Assembly: GCF_022179465.1 (NCBI RefSeq)
Contig: NZ_BPQV01000008.1
Location: 62,001-126,000 of the forward strand
Source: Methylobacterium organophilum
Lineage (GTDB): Bacteria > Pseudomonadota > Alphaproteobacteria > Rhizobiales > Beijerinckiaceae
Length of the DNA: 64,000 nucleotides
Reading direction: 5' to 3'
Part shown: positions 17,750 through 25,589 of the stretch, piece by piece
Position numbering within the stretch: the stretch's first letter is position 1
Layout: every line of letters starts with the position of its first letter
Position numbers and translations under genes: made by a program
Notes under the pieces: model-generated
Told to the model about the DNA's origin: nothing
Database searches by the model: none
The model's input: the letters and a program-made list of their open reading frames with translations, nothing else

Positions 17750-19273
17750 ATGAACAAGCCGGAATTTCTCGCCGACGCCAAGACGAAGTCGCCCTTCTCG
17801 GCCCGCTACGACAACTTCATCGGCGGCCAGTGGGTCGCGCCGGTCGCCGGCCGCTACTTCGAGAACACCTCCCCGATCACCGGCAAGGTGGTCTGCGAGG
17901 TCGCCCGCTCCGACGCGCAGGACATCGAGAAGGCGCTGGACGCCGCGCATGCCGCCAAGGAAGCCTGGGGCCGCACCGCCCCGGCCGAGCGCGCCCGCAT
18001 CCTCAACAAGATCGCCGACCGGATGGAGGAGAACCTCGATCTGATCGCGCTGGCCGAGACCTGGGACAACGGCAAGCCGATCCGCGAGACCATGGCCGCC
18101 GACATCCCGCTCGCCATCGACCATTGGCGCTACTTCGCCAGCTGCGTGCGGGCGCAGGAAGGCGCGATCTCCGAGATCGACCACGACACGGTTGCCTATC
18201 ACTTCCACGAGCCGCTCGGCGTCGTCGGCCAGATCATCCCGTGGAACTTCCCGATCCTGATGGCCGTCTGGAAGCTGGCGCCCGCCCTCGCCGCCGGCAA
18301 CTGCGTGGTGCTGAAGCCCGCCGAGCAGACCCCGGCCTCGATCCTGGTGGTGCTGGAGCTGATCGGCGACCTGCTGCCCCCGGGCGTGGTCAACGTCGTC
18401 AACGGCTTCGGCCTGGAGGCCGGCAAGCCGCTCGCCTCGAACCCGCGCATCGCCAAGATCGCCTTCACCGGTGAGACGACCACCGGCCGCCTCATCATGC
18501 AATACGCCTCGCAGAACCTGATCCCGGTGACGCTGGAGCTGGGCGGCAAGTCGCCGAACATCTTCTTCGCCGACGTGGCCAACGAGGACGACGACTTCTT
18601 CGACAAGGCCCTCGAGGGCTTCACCATGTTCGCCCTCAACCAGGGCGAGGTCTGCACCTGCCCCAGCCGCGCGCTGGTGCACGAATCGATCTACGACCGC
18701 TTCATCGAGCGCGCCGTCAAGCGCGTCGAGGCGATCACGCAAGGGAGCCCCCTCGACCCGGCGACCATGATCGGCGCCCAGGCCTCCTCGGAGCAGCTCG
18801 AGAAGATCCTGAGCTACGTCGATATCGGCAAGCAGGAGGGCGCCGAATGCCTCACCGGCGGTGAGCGCGGCACCCGCGAGGGCGATCTGGCCGGCGGCTT
18901 CTACATGAAGCCGACCGTGTTCAAGGGCCACAACAAGATGCGGATCTTCCAGGAGGAGATCTTCGGCCCGGTCCTCTCGGTGACGACCTTCAAGGACGAC
19001 GCCGAGGCGCTCTCCATCGCCAACGACACACTCTACGGCCTCGGCGCCGGCGTCTGGACCCGCGACGGGACCCGCGCCTACCGCTTCGGCCGGGCGATCC
19101 AGGCCGGCCGCGTCTGGACGAACTGCTACCACGCCTACCCGGCCCACGCGGCCTTCGGCGGCTACAAGCAGTCCGGCATCGGCCGCGAGACGCACAAGAT
19201 GATGCTCGACCATTACCAGCAGACCAAGAACCTGCTGGTGTCCTACTCCCCGAAGAAGCTCGGCTTCTTCTGA
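17750..19273 (+). CDS. NAD-dependent aldehyde dehydrogenase (AcoD/ExaC/AldB type)
   Basis: A 507-residue cytoplasmic enzyme that oxidises short aldehydes (acetaldehyde in characterised relatives) to the acid. The NAD-binding region includes [36 protein letters not shown]. The general base is in LELGGKSPN, and the nucleophile is Cys302 in [11 protein letters not shown]. The GEVCTCPSR form is specific to the AcoD/ExaC group. [12 protein letters not shown] near the C-terminus is also typical. Strong ribosome site GGAGGA 8 bp before the ATG. A classical terminator follows at 19301-19326, and a DUF779 gene lies directly beyond it; the same pairing is common in other genomes. The gene probably serves growth on ethanol or detoxification. 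Confidence 0.95.
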   Translation: MNKPEFLADAKTKSPFSARYDNFIGGQWVAPVAGRYFENTSPITGKVVCEVARSDAQDIEKALDAAHAAKEAWGRTAPAERARILNKIADRMEENLDLIALAETWDNGKPIRETMAADIPLAIDHWRYFASCVRAQEGAISEIDHDTVAYHFHEPLGVVGQIIPWNFPILMAVWKLAPALAAGNCVVLKPAEQTPASILVVLELIGDLLPPGVVNVVNGFGLEAGKPLASNPRIAKIAFTGETTTGRLIMQYASQNLIPVTLELGGKSPNIFFADVANEDDDFFDKALEGFTMFALNQGEVCTCPSRALVHESIYDRFIERAVKRVEAITQGSPLDPATMIGAQASSEQLEKILSYVDIGKQEGAECLTGGERGTREGDLAGGFYMKPTVFKGHNKMRIFQEEIFGPVLSVTTFKDDAEALSIANDTLYGLGAGVWTRDGTRAYRFGRAIQAGRVWTNCYHAYPAHAAFGGYKQSGIGRETHKMMLDHYQQTKNLLVSYSPKKLGFF

Positions 19274-19300
19274 GAGACCTCAGACCCGAGACGACCTCGA

Positions 19301-19326
19301 CCCCGGCCGCAAGGCCGGGGTTTTTT
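19301..19326 (+). terminator. Rho-independent terminator
   Basis: Perfect 8-bp stem CCCCGGCC (19301-19308) / GGCCGGGG (19313-19320), tetraloop GCAA, then six T. It ends the aldehyde dehydrogenase transcript and may partly uncouple it from the DUF779 gene that follows. Confidence 0.92.
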
Positions 19327-19403
19327 GTCGAAGGGCGCGGCGGCGTGGAACTTTCCGCCCCGAGGCTCAGATGAGGACGAGACGCCAGTCAGGGAGACGC
19401 AGC

Positions 19404-19844
19404 ATGACCGAACAGGCTCCTCCGGCGGCCGAGGCCGTCGATCCCGTCACCGCCGAGCAGGCCGACACGGCCGGCACGCCCCTGCGGGTGACCGCGACCC
19501 CCGCGGCCCTGGAGCTGATCGCGGAGCTGAAGGCGGATTACGGGCCGGTGATGTTCCACCAGTCCGGCGGCTGCTGCGACGGCTCCTCGCCGATGTGCTA
19601 CCCGGTGGGCGACTTCCTCACCAGCGACGCCGACGTGCATCTCGGCCAGGTCGGCGGCGCGGATTTCTTCATCTCGCGCTCGCAGTTCGAGGTCTGGAAG
19701 CACACCCACATCATCCTCGACGTGGTGCCCGGCCGCGGCGGCATGTTCTCCCTGGAGAACGGCCGCGAGAAGCGCTTCCACATCCGCTCGCGCCTGTTCA
19801 GCCAGGCCGAGAACGAGGCCCTGGCCGGCGCCTGCCGGATCTGA
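19404..19844 (+). CDS. DUF779 protein, aldehyde dehydrogenase partner
   Basis: A 146-residue cytoplasmic protein of the DUF779 family. The hallmark is the cysteine cluster HQSGGCCDGSSPMC (about residues 53-66). It is followed by VHLGQVGGADFFISRSQFEVWKHTHIILDVVPGRGGMFSLENG, also typical. The residues before position ~35 are a variable Ala/Glu/Thr extension. The ATG at 19404 has an AGGGAGA ribosome site; an upstream in-frame ATG at 19371 has none. DUF779 genes very often sit beside AcoD/ExaC-type aldehyde dehydrogenases, but their function is not established. The Cys cluster suggests metal binding or protection of the thiol enzyme; that is inference. Confidence 0.88.
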   Translation: MTEQAPPAAEAVDPVTAEQADTAGTPLRVTATPAALELIAELKADYGPVMFHQSGGCCDGSSPMCYPVGDFLTSDADVHLGQVGGADFFISRSQFEVWKHTHIILDVVPGRGGMFSLENGREKRFHIRSRLFSQAENEALAGACRI

Positions 19845-19857
19845 CCTCCGCGCGAAG

Positions 19858-19898
19858 GCCGCACCTCTCCGTCCTCGCTGGAGGAGGAGAGGTGCGGC
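19858..19898. terminator. Strong bidirectional hairpin between convergent genes
   Basis: A perfect 13-bp stem, GCCGCACCTCTCC (19858-19870) with GGAGAGGTGCGGC (19886-19898). It encloses a second 5-bp stem TCCTC/GAGGA with tetraloop GCTG. It sits exactly between the DUF779 stop and the stop of the convergent flavoenzyme. No T-tract follows on either strand. Confidence 0.65.
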
Positions 19899-19914
19899 TC
19901 CGCCGGAAGGCGCC

Positions 19915-21210
19915 TCAGGCGCGGCCGCTGACGCTGGCGGCGGTGATCTCGGAGATCTTGGTGGCGCCGACCTGGCGCATGATCGTCTCGAACTCCCGCT
20001 GCATGATGGTCAGCACGGTCTCGACGCCGGGCTGGCCGAAGGCGGCGAGGCCCCAGCAATAGGGCCGGCCGATGCAGACCGCGGTGGCGCCCAGGGCGAG
20101 GCCCTTGAGCACGTCGGTGCCGCGGCGGAAGCCGCTGTCCACCAGCACCGGGATCTTGCCGTTCACCGCCGCGACCACCTCCGGCAGGGCGCCGATGGTC
20201 GATTGCAGGCTCTCCTCGGCCCGGCCGCCGTGGTTGGAGACGATCAGGCCGTCGACGCCGTGGGTCAGGGCGAGCTTGGCATCCTCACCGGTGACGATGC
20301 CCTTGAGGACGAGCTTGCCCTTCACGATGCCGCGCAGGCGCTTCACGTAGTCCCAGGTCATGCCGGTGCCGTAGAGGTTCGTCACCTTCGACACGTCGAG
20401 GCCGTCGAACATCGGCTTGCGGCTGACCTCGTTCTTGAAGCCCGGCGTGTGGCAATCCGTGCAGGTGCGGGTGTCGAGGCGGCGGGCGCGGAACAGGGTC
20501 TCGGTGTTGCGGCCGCCCTGGCGGTCGACGGTGAGCACGATGGCCGGAGCGCCCGCGGCCTCGGCGCGCTTCACCAGGGCCTCGGTCACCGCCCAGTCGT
20601 CGGTCGGGTAGAGCATGTACCAGACCGGCGCGCCGCGCTCCTTGATCACGTCCTCGATGGCGGTGCTGCCCACCGTCGAGAGGATCATCTGGTGGCCCTT
20701 GGCCTTGGCCGCGCGGGCGACCGCCGCCTCGGCCTCGGGGTGGAAGGCGCCCTGGCTGCTGACGGGGGCCAGCGCGATCGGGCTCGCCCAGGTCTCGCCG
20801 AAGATCTTCACGCTGGTGTCGATCTTGCGGGCATCGATCAGGCGGCGCACCCGGATGCGGATGTGGTCGAAGCCGTCACGGTTCGCCTTCAGCGTGGCGT
20901 CCGAATCGACGCCGCTGGCGAGGTAGCCGAAATGGGCCGGGGGCAGCGCCTTCTTGGCGGCCGGCTCGAAATCGAACACGTCGAGCGCCTGGTTCGGCTG
21001 GTCGATGATCTCGCCGACATTGCCGGGCGACTGGCGCAGCACGTCGTAGCTCTGAGCCAGGGCGCCGCCGCCGAGCAGGGAGGCGCCGCCGAGGGCACCG
21101 GCCGCGCCGGGCAGCACGACCGGGCTCGCCGCCAGGAATTCGAGGAACTTGCGACGATTGAAGACCTTCCGGTCCTCGATCTCCTGCATCAGTCGCACGT
21201 TCTCGGTCAT
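19915..21210 (-). CDS. Tat-exported FMN-dependent alpha-hydroxyacid dehydrogenase with a CxxCH motif
   Basis: A 431-residue member of the LldD / glycolate oxidase family (2-hydroxyacid to 2-oxoacid). The N-terminus NRRKFLEFLAASPVVLPGAAGALGGASLL is a twin-arginine signal, so the folded flavoprotein should be sent to the periplasm, unlike classic membrane-associated LldD. The TIM barrel carries ASPIALAPVSSQGAFHPEAE, VLTVDRQGGRN, KLVLKGIVTGEDA, VSNHGGRAEES (catalytic His) and LVDSGFRRGTDVLKGLALGA. The usual GGRQLD is GGRAEES here. Between the barrel strands lies Cys250-Thr-Asp-Cys253-His254, the sequence of a c-type heme site. ATG at 21210; upstream in-frame residues have no signal character. 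It is a single gene with an inverted repeat in its upstream region. Confidence 0.88.
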   Translation of the reverse strand: MTENVRLMQEIEDRKVFNRRKFLEFLAASPVVLPGAAGALGGASLLGGGALAQSYDVLRQSPGNVGEIIDQPNQALDVFDFEPAAKKALPPAHFGYLASGVDSDATLKANRDGFDHIRIRVRRLIDARKIDTSVKIFGETWASPIALAPVSSQGAFHPEAEAAVARAAKAKGHQMILSTVGSTAIEDVIKERGAPVWYMLYPTDDWAVTEALVKRAEAAGAPAIVLTVDRQGGRNTETLFRARRLDTRTCTDCHTPGFKNEVSRKPMFDGLDVSKVTNLYGTGMTWDYVKRLRGIVKGKLVLKGIVTGEDAKLALTHGVDGLIVSNHGGRAEESLQSTIGALPEVVAAVNGKIPVLVDSGFRRGTDVLKGLALGATAVCIGRPYCWGLAAFGQPGVETVLTIMQREFETIMRQVGATKISEITAASVSGRA

Positions 21211-21611
21211 CGGCCTGCCTTTCTCCACTATTCTCGGTCGGCGGCCATAACAGCTTTGCTGCGCTGCGCAAGAGATTTTGTGCAGCGCAATATATCGCAT
21301 TGGAGTGATTATAATTCAGATCTCGAACGCGAGAATTGCGTCGGCTGGCGCATTCTTCGCAAAAGCATCTTCTAATTGTATTTCAGAGCGAGAAACAATC
21401 TGAAGAGACATTTCCCGAGAATTGTGCGGGCGGCGGGAGATCTGTCCCGGCAGGCTGGTGAGAGGCTGGCCGTGGCCCACCCGGTCCGGAACGACGGCGG
21501 CGGCACCGGTGGTTCTCGACGATGCGCGACGGCGGCCGGCGCGATCGGAGCGGCGACCATGGCCGGCCACCGGAAACGACCGCCCGAGCCGGGGCTCGGG
21601 CGGGAATCGGC
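21211..21611. other. 401-bp AT-richer intergenic region
   Basis: This lies between the start of the flavoenzyme and the end of soxG, both leftward. The part 21230-21400 is clearly AT-richer than the window and should carry the flavoenzyme promoter. I see no gene in it; the reading frames that cross it are not coding. The inverted repeat at 21260-21289 is listed separately. Confidence 0.45.
21260..21289 (-). promoter_or_regulatory. Imperfect inverted repeat upstream of the flavoenzyme gene
   Basis: TGCGCTGCGCAA (21260-21271) and TTGTGCAGCGCA (21278-21289) are inverted copies matching at 11 of 12 positions, with a 6-bp spacer. They lie 50-80 bp upstream of the ATG at 21210, a good position for an operator. 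The regulator is not identifiable here; FadR/LldR-type GntR regulators of related genes use other motifs. Confidence 0.45.
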
Positions 21612-22217
21612 TCAGGCCACGACCTCGCAGCCGAATTCGGCGGAGGAATCCGCGAGCCAGGACCAGAAGCTGCCGGCGAAGCTGCGCGCGACGGCGATGT
21701 CGTAAACCGGGGCCTCGCTCACCTGCCAGAGCTGCGCGCCGATATGGGCGATGCTGGTGACCGCCGCGTGGCCGGCGTGGAAGGCGCGGGGATGCAGGTC
21801 CAGGGACACGCCCTTGGCGAGCGCCACCCGGGCATCGCGCCCGGAGACGCGGACCACGGCGCGGCCGTCCGACTGGTCGGTGACCGAGGCGATGCCGGCC
21901 AGCGCCGCCGGCAGCGCCGCGAAGGCGTCGCGGTCCTCGGCCACGGCGAGCCACTGGCCCGGGCCGGACCAGACCAGACCGGTCGTCCCCGTGAACAGCG
22001 TCCGGCCCAGTCCGGGCAGGTCGAGCCGGAGGGTCTCGCGGATCTTCTCCGCCAGCGCGGCCTCCTGGCCGTCCGCGACGAGGATCGTGGCGAGGCCGAG
22101 ATGGTCGCGCAGGGTCAGGCGGACACCGGCCTCGCCGGTGGAGCGCCCGAGCCGTCCGGCCTTGGCAGAGCCGGCCCAGGCGCTGCGGGGCCGCCAAGTG
22201 TTCGCGATCTCAGGCAC
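21612..22217 (-). CDS. soxG: Sarcosine oxidase gamma subunit
   Basis: A 201-residue subunit of the heterotetrameric sarcosine oxidase. The gamma subunit has a fold related to the glycine-cleavage T-protein and holds the complex together without cofactors of its own. Recognisable stretches are LGRTLFTGTTGLVWSGPGQWLAVAED, VTDQSDGRAVVRVSGRDARVALAKGVSLDLHPRAFHAGHAAVTSIAHIGAQLWQ and ARSFAGSFWSWLADSSAEFG at the end, as in SoxG proteins. Its start overlaps the soxA stop by 8 bp, which implies translational coupling. It is the last gene of soxB-soxD-soxA-soxG; glyA and the formyl-THF deformylase gene (purU) that often follow are absent here. Confidence 0.9.
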   Translation of the reverse strand: MPEIANTWRPRSAWAGSAKAGRLGRSTGEAGVRLTLRDHLGLATILVADGQEAALAEKIRETLRLDLPGLGRTLFTGTTGLVWSGPGQWLAVAEDRDAFAALPAALAGIASVTDQSDGRAVVRVSGRDARVALAKGVSLDLHPRAFHAGHAAVTSIAHIGAQLWQVSEAPVYDIAVARSFAGSFWSWLADSSAEFGCEVVA

Positions 22218-25200
22218 GCAGCTTCTCCTCCTTCGGGTCCACGAAGACGGGCGGGCAGATCTCGACCTCGATGTCGCCGCCGCGGACGGGATCGTAGGCC
22301 CGCACCCGCTCGCCGATGCGCGCCGGCCCGCGCTTGATCAGGCCGATCCCGATCCAGTGGCCGAGGCTCGGGGAATGGGCCACCGAGGTCATGTAGCCCT
22401 CGTCCGCCTCCAGGCTCGGGCTCGCGCCGAGGGCCAGGAAATGGGCGCCGGCGCGCAGGCGCTGGCTCGGATCGACCGGCTTGAAGCCGACGAGCGTCGG
22501 ACGGTCCGGCTCGGTCAGGCCCGCGCGCTCCTTCAGCAGGCGGCCGACATAGTCCTTCTTCTTCGCGAGCATGCCGCCCAGGCCGAGGTCCCGGGCCGTG
22601 GTCTGGCCGTTGATCTCGGCACCGGCCGCGTGGCCCTTCTCGATGCGCATCACCGAGAGCGCCTCGGTGCCGTAGGGAATGATGCCGTGGGGCGCGCCCG
22701 CGGCCAGGATCGCCTCCCAGGCGGCCTCGCCATAGGCCGCCGGCACCGCGATCTCGTAGGCGAGCTCGCCGGAGAAGGAGATGCGGAACAGCCGCGCCGG
22801 GATGCCGCCGCCCACCGTGATCTCGGCGCTGGCCAGGAACGGGAAGGCCTCGTTGGAGAGGTCGAAGCCCGGATCGACCACGGCGCGCAGGGTGTCGCGG
22901 GAACGGGGGCCGGCCACCGCGAACTGGGCCCATTGCTCGCTCACCGTGGCGAGCTGCACGTCGAGCTCCGGCCAGAGCCACTGCCGGCAGAATTCGAGGT
23001 GCTGCATCACCTTGGCCGCGTGGGCGGTCGAGGCCGTCATCACGAAGTGGCGCTCGGCGAGCCGGGCGATGGTGCCGTCGTCGAGGACCAGGCCGTCCTC
23101 CCGCAGGAGCAGGGCGTAGCGGGCCTTGCCGATGGCGAGCGTGCCGAAGGGGTTGGCGCAGACCTTCTCGATGAAGGCGAGGGCGTCGCGGCCCTGGATG
23201 TCGATCTTGCCGAAGGTGCTGACGTCGCACAGCCCCACCTGGCTGCGCACGGTCGTGACCTCGCGGTTCACGGTCTCCAGCCAGTCGGTCTCCCCGGCCT
23301 TCGGGAAATAGGCCGCGCGCAGCCACTGCCCGACCTCGACGAAGACGGCGCCCTGCCGCTCCGCCCAGGCATGGGACGGGGTGTGCCGCGTGGCGCGGAA
23401 CGCCTTGCCGCGGTGATGGCCGGCCAGCGCCCCGATCGCCACTGGGGTGAAGGGCGGGCGGAACACGGTGGTGCCCACCGCCGGGATCGGCTTGCCCGTC
23501 AGCTCCGCCATGATCGACAGGCCGGCGAGGTTCGAGGTCTTGCCCTGATCGGTCGCCATGCCGAGGGTGGTGTAGCGCTTCAGGAGCTCGACCGCGCGAA
23601 AGCCCTCGCGATGGGCGAGCTCCACGTCGGTGGCGGCCACGTCGTTCTGGAAATCGACGAAGGCCTTGCCCTTCGGCTTCGGTACCCGCCAGAGCGGGAC
23701 ATGGCCGAGATGCTCGGGATCCGTCGTCGGCGTCGGAGCGGCCGCGGCGGTGAAGCCGCAGGCCTCGGCCGCCGCGCGGCCGGCTTCGGCGCCCGTCTCC
23801 AGGGCCTCGGAGAGGCTGAAGCGTCCGGCGGCGGCACCCGCCGCGACGAAGCCGGAGGGCAGCGTGCCCGGCACGAAGGCGTGGACCGCCTCGTTCCAGA
23901 CCGGCTTGCGGGAGAGATGCGAGTCGAGATGGACGATCGGGTTCCAGCCATTGGCCATGGCGAGCCCGTCGCAGGGGATCGTCAGGGCGTGGCCCGCCGC
24001 ATCGACGACCTCGATGCCGGTGAGCCCCAGCCGCCCCTTGGTGCCGGCGACGTAGCCGCCCAGGAACACCCGGGCACCGGCGGACTCGGCCGCGCGGCGC
24101 AGCTCCGGCGACACCTCGGTGCGGGTGTCGATCACCGCGGCGAGGCGCCCGCCCGCGGCGGCGATGTCGGCCACCGTGCGCCAGCCGTCGTCGCTGGAGG
24201 TGAAGACGGCGAGGTTGCGGCCCGGCAACACGGCGTAACGGTTGAGATAGGTCCGCACCGCGCCGGCGAGCATCACGCCCGGCCGGTCGTTGCCGCCGAA
24301 GACGTGGGGACGCTCGAGGGCGCCGGCGGCGAGCACCGCGCGCTTGGCCGTGATCCGCCAGGAGCGCTGGCGCGGCTGGTGCGCGGGCGGCACCGGCAGG
24401 TGGTCGGAGACGCGCTCGACCGCGCCATAGGCGCCGTGGTCGTAGACGCCGAACAGGGTGGTGCGCGGCATCAGCCGCACCTCGGGCAGGCTCTCCAGCT
24501 CGGCGATGACGGCGGCGGCCCATTCGGCGGCCGGGCGGCCGTCGATCTCCCGCCGCTCGGCGAGCAGCCGGCCGCCCAGCGCGAAGTCCTCGTCGACCAG
24601 GATGACCCGGGCGCCGGCCCGGCCCGCGGCGAGCGCCGCCGAGAGACCGGCCGCCCCGCCGCCGATCACGAGCAGGTCGCAATGGGCGTAGGCCCGCTCG
24701 TAATGGTCGGGATCGGGGGCGTCGGCCGCGCGGCCGAGGCCTGCGGCGCGGCGGATCATCGGCTCGTAGAGCTTCTCCCAGAGGGAGGACGGCCACATGA
24801 AGGTCTTGTAGTAGAAGCCCGCGGCGAAGATCGGCGCGGCCAGGGCGTTCACCTCCAGGGCGTCGTAGCGCAGGGAGGGCCAGCGATTCTGGCTCGCCGC
24901 CTCGAGATCCTGATACAGCTCCGCCACCGTGGCGCGGGTGTTGGGCTCGCGCCGGGCGCCCGAGCGCAGCTCGACCAGGGCGTTCGGCTCCTCCGAGCCC
25001 GCACTCAGGATGCCGCGGGGGCGGTGATACTTGAACGAGCGCCCGACCAGCCGCACGCCGTTGGCGAGCAGCGCCGAGGCCAGCGTGTCGCCCTGGAAGC
25101 CGGTGAAGGTCTTGCCGTCGAAGGTGAAGTCGAGGGCACGGCGCCGGTCGATGGCCCCGCCGGTCGCCCGGCGGAAGGGCTGGGTCGTTGCCGCCCGAAC

Positions 25201-25239
25201 CGGGGCAGCCGGCGGAAAATCGGGGGTCTTCTCAAGCAT
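22210..25239 (-). CDS. soxA: Sarcosine oxidase alpha subunit
   Basis: A 1009-residue subunit. Residues ~20-110 form a [2Fe-2S]-ferredoxin-like fold (LDFTFDGKTFTGFQGDTLASALLANGVRLVGRSFKYHRPRGI). The NAD(P)-binding Rossmann region follows (HCDLLVIGGGAAGLSAALAAGRAGARVILVDE), as in the alpha subunit that binds NAD+. The C-terminal ~380 residues are a glycine-cleavage T-protein/aminomethyltransferase domain (EVGQWLRAAYFP, VGLCDVSTFGKIDIQGRDALAFIEKV), which binds tetrahydrofolate and takes up the methyl-derived one-carbon unit. ATG at 25239; its start overlaps soxD by 8 bp. The enzyme converts sarcosine to glycine, H2O2 and 5,10-methylene-THF, feeding directly into one-carbon metabolism. Confidence 0.95.
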   Translation of the reverse strand: MLEKTPDFPPAAPVRAATTQPFRRATGGAIDRRRALDFTFDGKTFTGFQGDTLASALLANGVRLVGRSFKYHRPRGILSAGSEEPNALVELRSGARREPNTRATVAELYQDLEAASQNRWPSLRYDALEVNALAAPIFAAGFYYKTFMWPSSLWEKLYEPMIRRAAGLGRAADAPDPDHYERAYAHCDLLVIGGGAAGLSAALAAGRAGARVILVDEDFALGGRLLAERREIDGRPAAEWAAAVIAELESLPEVRLMPRTTLFGVYDHGAYGAVERVSDHLPVPPAHQPRQRSWRITAKRAVLAAGALERPHVFGGNDRPGVMLAGAVRTYLNRYAVLPGRNLAVFTSSDDGWRTVADIAAAGGRLAAVIDTRTEVSPELRRAAESAGARVFLGGYVAGTKGRLGLTGIEVVDAAGHALTIPCDGLAMANGWNPIVHLDSHLSRKPVWNEAVHAFVPGTLPSGFVAAGAAAGRFSLSEALETGAEAGRAAAEACGFTAAAAPTPTTDPEHLGHVPLWRVPKPKGKAFVDFQNDVAATDVELAHREGFRAVELLKRYTTLGMATDQGKTSNLAGLSIMAELTGKPIPAVGTTVFRPPFTPVAIGALAGHHRGKAFRATRHTPSHAWAERQGAVFVEVGQWLRAAYFPKAGETDWLETVNREVTTVRSQVGLCDVSTFGKIDIQGRDALAFIEKVCANPFGTLAIGKARYALLLREDGLVLDDGTIARLAERHFVMTASTAHAAKVMQHLEFCRQWLWPELDVQLATVSEQWAQFAVAGPRSRDTLRAVVDPGFDLSNEAFPFLASAEITVGGGIPARLFRISFSGELAYEIAVPAAYGEAAWEAILAAGAPHGIIPYGTEALSVMRIEKGHAAGAEINGQTTARDLGLGGMLAKKKDYVGRLLKERAGLTEPDRPTLVGFKPVDPSQRLRAGAHFLALGASPSLEADEGYMTSVAHSPSLGHWIGIGLIKRGPARIGERVRAYDPVRGGDIEVEICPPVFVDPKEEKLRA

Positions 25240-25534
25240 GGTCGGCGCTCCCTGCCTGCGCCGCGGCGCACTGCCGGGCCGCGTCCCGGGCCGGGACGAC
25301 ATCGGTGATCGCGTGGGTGCGGGTGTCGCGGGTCACGACGAGCCAGGAGCGGCAGCCGGCGGCGTGGTACCAGAGCTCGCGGGTCTCTCCGGCGACGTTG
25401 TCGCGCAGATAGACATAGTCGTGCATGGCTTCGGCGGTGGCTTCGAGGCCGTCCGGCCTGACCGGGGCGGCGTCGCCGAGATAGCTGAACTCGCCGTTGT
25501 CGCGCTCCCCGCAATAGGGGCATCGGATGCGCAT
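25232..25534 (-). CDS. soxD: Sarcosine oxidase delta subunit
   Basis: A 100-residue zinc-binding subunit. The four zinc ligands seen in characterised enzymes are all present: Cys5 and Cys8 (RCPYCGERD), His57 and Cys61 (ELWYHAAGCRSWLVVTRD). The middle LRDNVAGE stretch is also typical. It has no catalytic role of its own and stabilises the alpha-beta-gamma-delta complex. It lies 55 bp after soxB, with a strong hairpin in the gap, and overlaps soxA by 8 bp. The frame stays open upstream, but the family starts exactly at MRIRCPYCG (ATG at 25534). Confidence 0.95.
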   Translation of the reverse strand: MRIRCPYCGERDNGEFSYLGDAAPVRPDGLEATAEAMHDYVYLRDNVAGETRELWYHAAGCRSWLVVTRDTRTHAITDVVPARDAARQCAAAQAGSADHA

Positions 25535-25560
25535 GGCTCTTCGTCCTGTTGAAGACACGC

Positions 25561-25580
25561 CCCTCCCCGCCCGGGGAGGG
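25561..25580 (-). repeat. Intercistronic hairpin between soxB and soxD
   Basis: A perfect 9-bp stem CCCTCCCCG (25561-25569) / CGGGGAGGG (25572-25580) with a 2-bp loop, located 10 bp after the soxB stop. No T-tract follows, so readthrough is likely. It may protect the soxB message end or lower expression of soxDAG relative to soxB. Confidence 0.55.
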
Positions 25581-25589
25581 AACATCAGA

